Shown in pieces: positions 20,958-32,276 of a stretch of DNA of 64,000 bases. The notes beneath the pieces are model-generated. The model was not told the DNA's origin. It worked only from the letters and a program-made list of their open reading frames with translations, and ran no database searches. The stretch covers positions 19,326,835 through 19,390,834 of the forward strand of contig CM070904.1 of assembly GCA_036417435.1 (NCBI GenBank), given 5' to 3'. This DNA is from Inia geoffrensis (Eukaryota > Chordata > Mammalia > Artiodactyla > Iniidae). A program made the translations under genes and the position numbers. Numbering within the stretch: position 1 is the first letter of the stretch; each line of letters begins with the position of its first letter.

Positions 20958-23900
20958 GAAACACAGGCCTTAAATGACACATTAGACCAGATGGACTTTA
21001 GTGACATTTATAGAGTATTCCATCGAAAAGCAGCAGAACATATATTCTTTTCAAGTGCACATGGAACATTCTCCAGGATTGATCACATGCTGGACTAAAA
21101 AACAAGCCTTGGTAAATTGAAATCATATCAAGCATCTTTTCTGACAACACCACTGTGAGATTAGAAATCAACTAGAAGAAAAAAAAATGTAAAAAACACA
21201 ATAACGTGGAGGCTAAATAATATGCTACTAAACAACCAATGGATCACTGAAGAAATCAAAGATGAAATAAGAAAATAGCTAGAGACAAATGAAAACGAAA
21301 GGATGTTAATCTAAAACCTACGGGACACAGCTAAAGCAGTCCAAAAAGGGAAGTTTATAGGAATACAGTCTTACTTAGGAAAACAAGAAAAACTGAAAAT
21401 AAACCACCTAAAATTACACCTAAAGTAACTAGAGAAAGAACAACAAACAAAACCCAAATTTAGCAGAAGGAAAGAAATCATAAAGATCAGAGCAGAAATA
21501 AATGAAATAGAGTTGAAGAAAATGGAAAAAAATCAATGAAACTAAAAGCTGATTCATTAAAAAGATAAACAAAGCAGATAAATCTTTAGCCACACTCATG
21601 AAGGAAAAAGGAGGGCTCAGATCAATAAAATTAGAAGTGAAAAAGCAGAAGTTAAGACAGACACCAGAGAAATACAAAGGATCATAAGAGACTACTAAAA
21701 GCAAATATATGCTGATAAAAGAAGAACCTAGAAGAAATGGACACATTCTTAGAAAGGTACAATCTCCCAAGACTGAACCAAAAAGAAATTTAAAAAGGTG
21801 AACAGGACAATCACAAGTACTGAAATTGAAACTGTGATTTAAAAACTCCCCCAAAAGTTCAAGACCAGATGGCTTCACAGGCGAATTCTATCAAACATTT
21901 AGAGAAGAGTTAATACCTAGTTTTCTGAAACTCTTCCGAAAAATTGCAGAGGAAGGAACACTCCTAGATTCACTCTATGAGGCCACCGTCACCCTGATAC
22001 CAAAACCAGACAAAGATACCACAAAAAAAAGAAAATTACAGGCCAATATCACTGATGAACATAGACCCAAAAATAACTCAACAAAATCCTAGCAAACTGA
22101 ATCCAACAATACATGAAAAGGGCCATACACCATAATCAAATAGGATTTAACCCAGGGATGCAAGGATATTTCAATATCAGCAAGTCAATCAGTGTGGTAC
22201 ATCACGTCAACAAATTGAAGAATAAAAGCCATATGATCATCTCAATAGATGCAATTTTCTTTGTTAAAAAAAAATCTGTTAACAATTTTCTTTGTTAAAA
22301 GAAAAATCTTTTAACAAAATTCAACACCCATTTATGATAAAAACTCTCCAGGAAGTGGGCATAGAGGGAACCTACCTGAACATAATAAAGGCTATGTACG
22401 ACAAACCTACAGCTAACATCATACTCAAGAGTGAAAAGCTGAAAGCATTTCTTCTAAGATCCAGAACAAGACAAGGATGTCCATTCTTGGCACTTTTATT
22501 CAACATAGTTTTGCAAGTCCTAGCCACGGCTATCAGAGAAGTAAAAGAAATAAAAGGAATCCAAACTGGAAAAGAAGAAGTAAAACTGTCAAGGTTTGCA
22601 TATGATATGAAACTGTCACTGTTTGCAGATGACATGACTATACATAGAAAAACCCTAAAGATGCTACCAGAACACTACTAGAGGTCATTGGTGAAATTGG
22701 TAAAGTTGCAGGGTACAAAATTAATGCACAGAAATCTGTTGCATTTCTATACACTAAAAACAAAAGATGAGAAAGAAATTAAAGAAACAATCCCACTGAG
22801 CATCGCATCAAAAAGAAAAACTAGGAATAAACCTACCTAAGGAGGCAAAAGACCTGTATGCAGAAAACTATAAGATACTGATGAAAGAAATCGAAGATGG
22901 CACAGATGGAAATATATACCATGTTCCTGGATTAGAAGAATCAATATTGTGAAAATGACTATGTTACCCAAGGCAATCTACAGATTCGATACAATCCCTA
23001 TCAAATTACCAATGGCATTTTTCACAGAATTAGAACAAAAAACTTTTCAAATTTGTATGGAGACAAAAACACCCCAAACAGCCAAAGCAATCCTGAGAAA
23101 GAAAAACAGAGCTGGAGTAATCAGACTCCCTGTCTTCAGACTATACTACAAAGCTACAGTCATCAAGACAGTATGGGTCTGCCACAAAAACAGAAATATA
23201 GATCAATGGAACAGGATAGAAAGCCCAGAAGTAAACCTAAACACCTATGGTCAATTAATCTATGACAAGGCAGGCAAGACTACACAATGGAGAAGAGACA
23301 GTCTCTTCAATAAATGGTACTGGGAAAACTGGACAGCTGAATGTAAAAGAATGAAATTAGAACATTATTTAAAACCATACACAAAAGTAAACTCAAAATG
23401 GATTAAAGACATAAGTGTAAGACCTGAATCCATAAAACTCTTTAGAGGAAAACATAGGCAAACACTCTGGCACAAATTGCAGCACTGTCTTTTTTGATCT
23501 GTCTTCTAGAGTAATGGAAATAGAAACAAAAAGGACCTATTTAAACTCAAAAGCTTTTGCACAGCAAAGGAAACCATAAACAAAATGAAAAGACAATCCA
23601 CGGAATGGGAGAAAATATTTGCCAATGATGTGACGGACAAGGGATTAATCTCCAAAATCTAGAAGAGCTTCTGTAGCTCAATATCAAAAAACAAACAACC
23701 CAATCAAAAAAATGGGCAGAAGACCTAAATAGATATTTCTCCAAAGAAGACATACAGATGGCCAAGAGGCATGTGAAAAGATGCTCAACATCTGTAATTA
23801 TTACAGAACTGCATATCAAAACTACAATGAGATATCACCTCACACCAGTCAGAATGGCCATTATCAAAAAGCCTACAAACAGTAAATGCTGGAGAGAGTG

Positions 23901-24317
23901 TGGAGAAAAGGGGATCCTCCTACACTGCTGCTGGGTGTGTAAATTCGTACAGCCACTATGGACAACAGTATGGAAGTTCCTTAAAAAACTAAAAATAGAG
24001 CTACCATATGATCCAGTAGTCCCACTCCTGGGCATGTGTCTGGAGAACACCATGTTTCAAAAGGATACATGCACCCCAGTGTTCATCACAGCACTGTTTA
24101 CAATAGCCAAGACATAGAAGAACCTAAATGTCCATCAGCCGATGAATGGATACAGATGATGTGGTACATATATGCAACGGAATATTACTCAGCCATAAAA
24201 CAGAATGAAATAATGCCATTTGCAGCAACAAGGGATGGAGCTAGAGATTATCATACTAAGTGAAGTAAGTCAGACAAAGGCAAATATCACATGATATCGC
24301 TTATGTGCAAAATCTAA
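20958..24317 (+). pseudogene. L1-C ORF2 pseudogene with duplicated RT motif
   Basis: This is a truncated ORF2 with many stops and frameshifts. Recognisable blocks are RT (22113-22681), thumb and later (22949-23497), and the Cys-rich end (23758-24117). A 27-bp in-frame tandem duplication at 22583-22609/22610-22636 repeats the RT active-site segment, giving FAYD followed by FADD. A second small repeat (TTTTCTTTGTTAAAA) lies at about 22255-22300. Confidence 0.8.
22583..22636 (+). repeat. 27-bp tandem duplication in L1-C RT motif
   Basis: Two 27-base units, each starting AAACTGTCA, sit head to tail and differ at a few bases. They encode KLSRFAYDM and KLSLFADDM. Confidence 0.85.
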
Positions 24318-24969
24318 AAAAATATGACACAAATGAACTTATTTACAATAGAGAAACAGACTCACAGGCTTAGAAATCAAACTTATGGTTACCAAAGGGG
24401 AAAGGTGGGGGGAATACATTGAGAGTTTGGGATTGACATACACACATTACTATATTTAAAATAGAAAACCAACAAGGACCTAATATATAGCACAGGGAAC
24501 TCTGCTTAATATTCTGTAATGACCTAACTGGGAAAAGAATTTGAAAAAGAATAGACATATGTATATGTATAACTGAACCACTTTGCTGTACACGTGAAAC
24601 TAACCCAACATTGTTAATCAACTGTATTCCAATATAAAATAAAAATTAAAAAACAAAAAGAGAAAAAAGTAAAATGTGACATCAAAAACATAAAATGTGG
24701 AGGGGGAGGGTAAAACGTAGTGCTTTAGGATGCATTCAAACTTGTTATCAACTCAGAATACACTGTTGTAAATATAAGTTCTTATATGTAAGACTCATGG
24801 TAATCACAAAGCAAAAACCTATATAGTAGGTACACAAAAGATAATGAGAAAGAAATCTAAGCATACCAGTAAAAAAAACAAAAAAAAACAAAAAAACTCA
24901 TCAAATTACAAAAGAAAAGAGTAATAAGATACAGAGGAACTTCAAAACATCCAGAAAACAATTAACAAA

Positions 24970-27900
24970 ATGCCAATAACTTCATACCTATCAATAATTC
25001 CTTTATTTATAAATGAACTAAATTCTCAATCAAAAGACATAGAGTGGCTCAACGGATGAAAAAAACAAGACCTATCCATATGCTGCCTACAGAGATGAAC
25101 TTCAGACACAAGGACACACACAGACTGAAAGTGAAGGGATGGAAAGAGATATTCTATGCAAATAGAAATCAAAAGAAAGCTGGGCTACTGATACTTATAT
25201 CAGACAAAATACTGTACTAAGAGACAATGAAGGGCATTACGTAATGATTAAAACGTCAAAAAAGAAGATATAACATTTGTAAATATTTAGGCACCCAACA
25301 TAGAAGCACCTAAATACAAACAGCAAATATTAATAGACCTAAGGGGAAGAATAGACAGCACTACAATAATGGTAGGGGACTTTAATAACCCACTTACATC
25401 AACGGATAGATCATTCAGACAGAAAATCAATAAGGGAACATTGGCCGTAAATGACACATTAGACCAGGTGGACTTAACAAATATATACAAAACATCCCAT
25501 CCAAAAGCACCAGAATAAACATTTTTCTCAAGTGCACATAGAACATTCTCCAGGATAGATCATTTGTTAGGCCACAAAGTAAGTCTTAGCAAATTTTATA
25601 ATACTGTAGTCATACCAAGCATCTTTTCTGACTACAATGGTATGAAACTAGAAATCAACTGCAAGAAAAAAACTGGAAAATTTACAAATATGTGGCAACA
25701 ACAGGCTAGTGAACAACCAGTGGGTCAATGAAAAAATCAAACAATACCTTGAGACAAATTAAAATGGAAGTACAATATACAAAACCTATGGGATGTAGCA
25801 AAAGCAGTTCTAAGAAAGAAATTCACTGTGATAAGTGCCTACTTCAAGAAACAAGAAAAGTCTCAAACAACCTAACAGTACACCTCAAGTAACTAGAAAA
25901 AGGAAAAAAAACCCAAAACAAACAAGGCCCAAAGTTAGCCTAGTAGGGAAAGTAAACAACAAACTGAAAGGAGAAATAAATGAAATTGAGACTGAGACTA
26001 AAAAGACAATGGAAAAAATCAATGAAAGCAAGAGCTGGTTCTTTGAAAAGATAAACAAAATTGATAAACTTTTAGCTAGACTCACAAAGAAAAAAAGAGG
26101 ACTCAAAATCAGAAATGAAAGAGGAGACATGACAATTGATATCACAGAAATACAGCTCATCAGAAAAGACTACTACAAACATTTATATGCTAACAAATTG
26201 GACAACACAGAGGAAACAGATCAATTCCTAGAGGCATGCAAGCTTCCGTGACTGAATCATGAAGAAACAAAATCTGAACAGAATGATAACTAGTAAGAAG
26301 ATAGGATCAGTAATCAAATTTTCCAACAAACAAAAGTCCAGGATCAGATGGCTTCACTGATGAATTCTACCAAATATTCAAAGAAGAATAACAATCCTCC
26401 TCAAACTCTTCCCAAAGGATAGAAGAGGGAACACTTCCAAACTCATTTTATGAGGCCAATGTTACCCTGATGCCAAGACCAAAGAAACCACAAGAAAAGA
26501 AAGCTACCAGGGAACATCCCTGATGAACATAGATGTAAAAATCCTCAACAAAATATTAGCAAACCAAATTCAACAATACATTAAAGGGATCATACACCAT
26601 TATCAATGGGGATTTATTCCAAGGATGCAAGGATGGTTCAACATCTGCAAATCAGTGTAACTGATATACATTAACAGAATGAAGGATAAAAATCAAATAA
26701 TTATCTCAATAGATGCAGAAAAAGCATTTGATATAATTCAACATTCATTTATGATAACTGTACCTCAACATAATAAAGGCCATACACGACAAGTCCAGAG
26801 TTACCATCATACTCAATGGTGAAAAGTTGAAAGCTTTTCCTCTAATATCATGAATAAGACAGGAATGTTCACTCTTGCCACTTTTATTCAACAGAGTATT
26901 TGAAGTCCCAGCCAGAGCAATTAGGCAAGAAAAAGAAAAGGCAGCCAAATGAGAAAGGAAGAAGTAAAACTCACTATTTGCAGATGACATGATAGTATAC
27001 ATAGAAAAATCCTAAATACTCCCCCCAACTTTGTTAGAAATAATAAATGACTTCAGTAAAGCTTTGGGATACAAAATCTATACACAAAAATCTGCTGCAT
27101 TTCTATAAACTAATAATGAACTGTCAAAGAGAAATTAAGAAAACAACCCTATTTACAATTGCATGAGAAAAGAAAAGAATTCCTAGAAATAAATTTAACC
27201 AAGGAGGCAAAAGACCTGTACACTGAAAACTGGTGAAAAAAATTCAAGATACAAATAAATTGAAAGATATTTCATGCTCATGAGTCTGAAGCATTATTAT
27301 TTAGAAAATGTCCATAGTACCCAAAGCAATTTGCAGATTGAATACAATCCCAATCAAAATTCCAATAGCAACTTTTCCAGAAATATAACAACCAATCCTA
27401 AAATTTGCATGGAACCACAAAAGACCCCAAATACCCAAAGCAATCACAAGGGAAGAACAACAAGCATCAAGCTCCCAGATTTTAAATGGTATTACAAAGT
27501 TATAGTAATCAAAATAGGATTTTATTGGCATAAAAACAGACACATCGATGAATGGAACGAAATAGAGAACCCAGAAGTAAACCCATGCACATAGGGTCAA
27601 TTAATTTATGACAAAGGAAGCAACAATATACAATGGCAAAAGGACATTCTCTTCAATAAATGGTGTTGGGAAAACTTTAGCCACATGCTAAAGAATGAAT
27701 CTGGACCACAGTCTTACACCATACACAAAAATTAATTCAAGATTGATTAAAGGCTTGAGTGTATGACCTGAAACAACAAAACTCCTAGAAGAAAAGATAA
27801 GCAGCAAGCTCCTGGACATCAGTCTTGGAGATGATTTTTTGGCTCTACCCTCAAAAGCTGAGTAAATAAATGAGACTACATCAAACTAAATAGCTTCTGC

Positions 27901-28256
27901 ACAGCAAAGGAAACCATCAAGAAAATGAAAAGGGAATCTACAGAATGGGGAGAAAGTATCTGTACATCATCTATCTGATAAGTGGTTAACATCTAAAATT
28001 TATAAAGAACTCATACAACTTGATAGCAAAACAAGAAAAAAACTGATTATAAAATGGGCAGAGGGGGCTTCCCTGGTGGCACAGTGGTTGACAGTCTGCC
28101 TGCCGATGCAGGGGACACGGGTTCGTGCCCCGGGCCGGGAAGATCCCACATGCCGCAGAGCGGCTGAGCCCGTGAGCCATGGCTGCTGAGCCTGTGCGTC
28201 CGGAGCCTATGCTCCACAACGGGAGAGGCCACAACAGTGAGAGGCCCACGAAAAGC

Positions 28257-28288
<32 letters not shown>

Positions 28289-28916
28289 GAGAACCTGAAT
28301 AGACGTATTTCCAGAGAAGCTATACAGATGGCCAACAGACAACGGATGTGAAAAAATGCTCAACATCACTAGTCATCAGGGAAATGCAAATCAAAACCAC
28401 AAAAAGATACCACCTCACAGTCTTAGGATGCTTACTATCAAAAAGACAAAAAATAACAAGTGTTGGCAAGGATATGAACAAAAGGAAACCCTTGTGAACT
28501 GTTGGTGGGAATGTATATTACTACATTAATTATGGAAAAGAGTATGGAGGTCCCTCCAAAAGTTAAAATAGAACTACCGTATGATCCAGCAATTCCACTT
28601 CTGCTTATTTATCTAAAGAACATGAAAACACTAATTCAGAAAGATATATACACCCCCCCTTGTTCACTGCAGTATTATTTACAGTAGGTAAGATATGGAA
28701 ACAGCCTAAGTGTCCATCGATGCATAAATGGATAGAGAAGATATGATATATACATACACACATGTGCGTATGCACATACTATGGGATATACTATTCACGC
28801 ATAAAAAAGAATGAAACCTTGCCATTTGTGACAACATGGATGGACCTTGAGAGTATTATACTAAGTGAAATAAGCCAGACAGAGAAAGACAAATACCATA
28901 TCTCACGTCAATGTGA
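24970..28916 (+). pseudogene. L1-A ORF2 pseudogene
   Basis: This is a heavily decayed ORF2. Scattered blocks are still readable: endonuclease (CAACATAGAAGCACCTAAAT, GGTAGGGGACTTTAATAACC), RT (about 25835-26251, and GCAGATGACATGAT near 26980) and the C-terminal domain (28502-28687). There is no long frame. It is the oldest ORF2 in the window. Confidence 0.7.
28065..28283 (+). mobile_element. CHR SINE in L1-A ORF2
   Basis: It has the GGGGCTTCCCTGGTGGCACA head, a B box and a long A tail to 28283. The flanking target duplication GGGCAGAG is readable (AAAATGGGCAGAG before, AAAGGGCAGAGAACC after). Confidence 0.92.
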
Positions 28917-28922
28917 AATTTA

Positions 28923-31106
28923 GATAAGAATGCAGAGAAATTGAGGAAGATGGTGGAAGAGTAAGACACGGAGATCACCTTCCTCCCCACAGATACATCA
29001 GAAATACATCTACACATGGAACTGCTCCTATAGAACAACTAATGAATGCTGGCAGAAGACCTCAGACCTCCCAAAAGGCAAGAAATTCCCCATGTACTTG
29101 GGTAGGGCAAAAGAAAAAAGAAAAAATAGAGACAAAAGAATAGGGACACGGGCTTCCCTGGTGGTGCAGTACTTGAGAGTCCGCCTGCTGATGCAGGGGA
29201 CAGGGGTTCGTGCCCCGGTCTGGGAAGATCCAATGTGCCGCGGAGCGGCTAGGCCCGTGAGCCATGGCTGCTGAGCCTGTGCGTCCGGAGCCTGTGCTCT
29301 GCAACGGGAGAGGTCACAACGGTGAGAGGCCCATGTACAACAACAACAACAACAACAACAACAAAAAGAACAGGGCAGGACCTGCACAAGTGGGAGGGAG
29401 CTGTGAAAGAGGAAAAGTTCCCCCACACTAGGAAGCCCCTTCGTGGGCAGAGGCTGCGGGTGGCGGAGGGGGAAGCTTCAGAGCTGCGGAGGAGAGCACA
29501 GCCACAGGGGTGCGGAGGGCAAAGCAGACAGACTCCCACACAGAGGATCGGTGCGGACCAGCACTCCCCTGCCCGAGAGGCTTGTCTGCTCACCCACCGG
29601 GGTGGGTGGGGGCTGGGAACTGAGGCTGGGCTTTGGTCGGATCCCAGGGAGAGGGCTGGGATTGGCAGCGTGAACATAGCCTGAAAGGGTTAGTGCACCA
29701 CGGTTAGCCGGGACGGAGTCCGGGAAAAGGTCTGGAGCTGCCGAAGAGGCAAGAGGCTTTTTCTTCCCTCTTTGTTTCCGGTGCGCGAGGAGAGGGGATT
29801 AAGAGCGCTGCTTAAAGGAGCTCTAGAGATGGGCGCGAGCCGCGGCTAAAAGCACGGACCACAGAGATGGGCATGGGACGCTAAGGCTGCTCCTGCCGCA
29901 ACCAAGAAGCCTGTGTGTGAGCACAGGTCACTCTCCACACCTCCCTTCCCGGGGAGCCTGTGCAGCCCGCCACTGCCAGGGCCCCGTGATCCTGGAACAA
30001 CTTCCCCGGGAGAACGCACGGCACGCCTCAGGCTGGTGTGATGTCACGCTGGCCTCTGCCGCTGCAGGCTCGCCCCACACACCGTGCCCCTCCCTCCCCC
30101 AGGCCTGAGTGAGCCAGAGCCCCCGAATCAGCGGCTCCTTTAACCCCGTCCTGTCTGAGCAAAGAAAAGACACCCTCAAGCGACCTACACACAGAGGCAG
30201 GTCCAAACCCAAAGCTGAGCCCCAGGAGCTGTGCGAACAAAGAAGAGAAAGGGAAATCTCTCCCAGCAGCCTCAGGAGCAACAGATTAAAGCTCCACAAT
30301 CAACTTGACGTACCTGCATCTGTGGAATACATGAATAGACAACGAATCATCCCAAATTGAGGAGGTGGACTTTGGGAGCAAGACACATTATTTTTTCCCC
30401 TTTTCCTCTTTTTGTGAGTGTGTACGTGTATGCTTCTGTGTGAGATTTTGTCTGTATAGCTTTGCTTTCACCATGTGTCCTAGGGTTCTGTCCGTCTGTG
30501 TTTGTTTTTTAATTAAAAATTTTTTTTAATAATTATTTTTTATTTTAATAACTTTATTTTATTTTATCCTCTTTATTTATTTCTTTTTATTTTTCTCCCT
30601 TTTATTCTGAGCCGTGTAGATGAAAGGCTCTTGGTGCTCCAGCCAGGAGTTAGTGCTGTGCCTCTGACGTGGGAGCGCCAACTTCAGGACACTGGTCCAC
30701 AAGAGACCTCCCAGCTCCACGTAATATCAAACGGTGAAAATCTCCCAGAGATCTCCATCTCAACACCAACACCCAGCTCCACTCAACGACTAGCAAGCTA
30801 CAGTGCTGCACACCCTATGCCAAAGAACTAGCAAGACAGGAACACAACCCCACCCATTAGCACAGAGGCTGCCTAAAATCATAATAAGCCCACAGACACC
30901 CCAAAACACACCACCAGACGTGGACCTGCCCACCAGAAAGACAAGACCCAGCCACATCCACCAGAACACAGGCACTAGTCCCCTCCACCAGGAAGCCTAC
31001 ACAACACACACCAACTTTAGAAACTGGGGACAGACACCAAAAACAACGGGAATTACGAATCTGCAGCCTGCAAAAAGGAGACCGCAAACACAGTAAGATA
31101 AGCAAA
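28923..31106 (+). promoter_or_regulatory. L1-D 5'UTR (internal promoter region)
   Basis: The head GAGGAAGATGGTGGAAGAGTAAGAC is followed by a GC- and CpG-rich stretch at 29370-30120 and an AT-rich stretch at 30480-30600. L1 5'UTRs carry an internal Pol II promoter and often an antisense one. An antisense product here would run in the LYPD1 sense direction. A CHR SINE at 29150-29365 interrupts it. Activity is not shown by the sequence. Confidence 0.65.
29150..29365 (+). mobile_element. CHR SINE in L1-D 5'UTR, (CAA)n tail
   Basis: It has the GGGCTTCCCTGGTGGTGCAG head and typical body. Instead of a plain A tail it ends in about nine CAA units. Imperfect target duplication: AAAAGAATAGGG before and AAAAGAACAGGG after. 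Confidence 0.9.
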
Positions 31107-32218
31107 ATGACAGAAAAACACACAGAAGATAAAGAAACAAGGTAAAAACCCATCAGACCTAACAAATGAAGAGGAAATAGGCAGTTTCCCTGAAAAAGAA
31201 TTCCGAATAATGATAGTAAAGATGATCCAAAAACTTGCAAATAGAAAAAAGAGAAAATGCAAGAAACATTTAACAAGGACCTAGAAGAACTAAAGAGGAA
31301 ACAAGCAACGATGAACAACACAATAAATGCAATTAAAAATGCTCTAGGGGCTTCCCTGGTGGCACAGTGGTTGAGAGTCTGCCTGCCGATGCAGGGGACA
31401 CGGGTTCGTGCCTCGGTCTGGAAAGATCCCACATACCGTGGGGCGGATGGGCCCGTGAGCCATGGCCGCTGAGCCTGTGCATCCAGAGCCTGTGCTCCGC
31501 AACGGGAGAGGCCACAACAGTGAGAGGCCTGCATACAGCAAAAACAAACAAACTAACTAACTCTAGAAGGGATCAATAGCAGAATAACTGAGGAAGAAGA
31601 ATGGATAACTGACCTGGAAGATAAAATAGTGGAAATAACTACTGCAGAGCGGAATAAAGAAAAAAGAATGAAAAGAACTGAGGACAGTCTCAGAGACCTC
31701 TGGGACAACATTACACGCACCAACATTCGTATTATAGGGGTCCCAGAAGAAGAAGAGAAAAAGAAAGGGACTGAGAAAATATTTGAAGAGATTATAGTTG
31801 AAAACTTCCCTAATATGGGAAAGGAAATAGTTAACCAAGTCCAGGAAGCAGAGAGAGTCCCATACAGGATAACCCCAAGGAGAAATACGCCAAGACACAT
31901 ATTAATCAAACTGTCAAAAATGAAATACAAAGAAAACATATTAAAAGCAACAAGGGAAAAACAACAAATAACACACACAAGGGAATCCCCATAAGGCTAA
32001 CAACTGATCTTTCAGCAGAAACTCTGCAAGCCAGAAGGGAGTGGCAGGACATATTTAAAGTGATGAAGGAGAAAAACCTACAGATAAGATTAGTCTACCC
32101 AGCAGGGATCTCATTCAGATTTGATGGAGAAATTAAAACCTTTACAGACAAGCAAAATCTGAGAGAGTTCAGCACCACCAAACCAGCCTTACAACAAACG
32201 CTAAAGGAACTTCTCTAG
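31107..32218 (+). pseudogene. L1-D ORF1 pseudogene, split by a SINE
   Basis: The ATG is at 31107 and the TAG at 32216-32218. The N-terminal part is frameshifted early. The SINE at 31347-31558 separates the coiled-coil region from the rest. A frame at 31629-31994 encodes the RRM-like core. The C-terminal domain runs to LKELL before the stop. Confidence 0.8.
31347..31558 (+). mobile_element. CHR SINE in L1-D ORF1
   Basis: It has the GGGGCTTCCCTGGTGGCACA head and a CHR body ending GCATACAGCAAAAACAAAC. Target words CTCTAG appear before (GCTCTAG) and after (AACTCTAGAAGG). Confidence 0.92.
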
Positions 32219-32276
32219 GCAAGAAACACAAGAGAAGGAAAAGGTCTACAATAAAAAACCCAAAACAATTAAGAAA

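Larger units (their letters stand above)
20958..24660 (+). mobile_element. L1-C, 5'-truncated L1
   Basis: It starts abruptly within the ORF2 endonuclease domain (GGAAACACAGGCCTTAAATG), equivalent to position 17257 of L1-B. It runs through RT, the C-terminal domain and a 3'UTR ending CAATATAAAATAAAAATTAAAAAAC. It is more diverged than L1-B. L1-A resumes right after it. Confidence 0.8.
24665..28922 (+). mobile_element. L1-A part 2 (spacer and ORF2 of the old L1)
   Basis: This continues part 1 from the inter-ORF spacer (CATAAAATGTGGAGGGGGAG) through ORF2, whose start is near 24970 (ATGCCAATAACTTCATACC). It runs to the 3' end of ORF2 and the words CAATGTGAAATTTA at 28909-28922. ORF2 is riddled with stops and indels. 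It is interrupted by a CHR SINE at 28065-28283. It resumes after L1-D at 36483. Confidence 0.8.

Noticed and set aside
29249..29684. GC-rich frames of about 120-142 residues
   Set aside because: They lie in the L1-D 5'UTR and SINE junction; open frames there are a by-product of CpG-rich composition.
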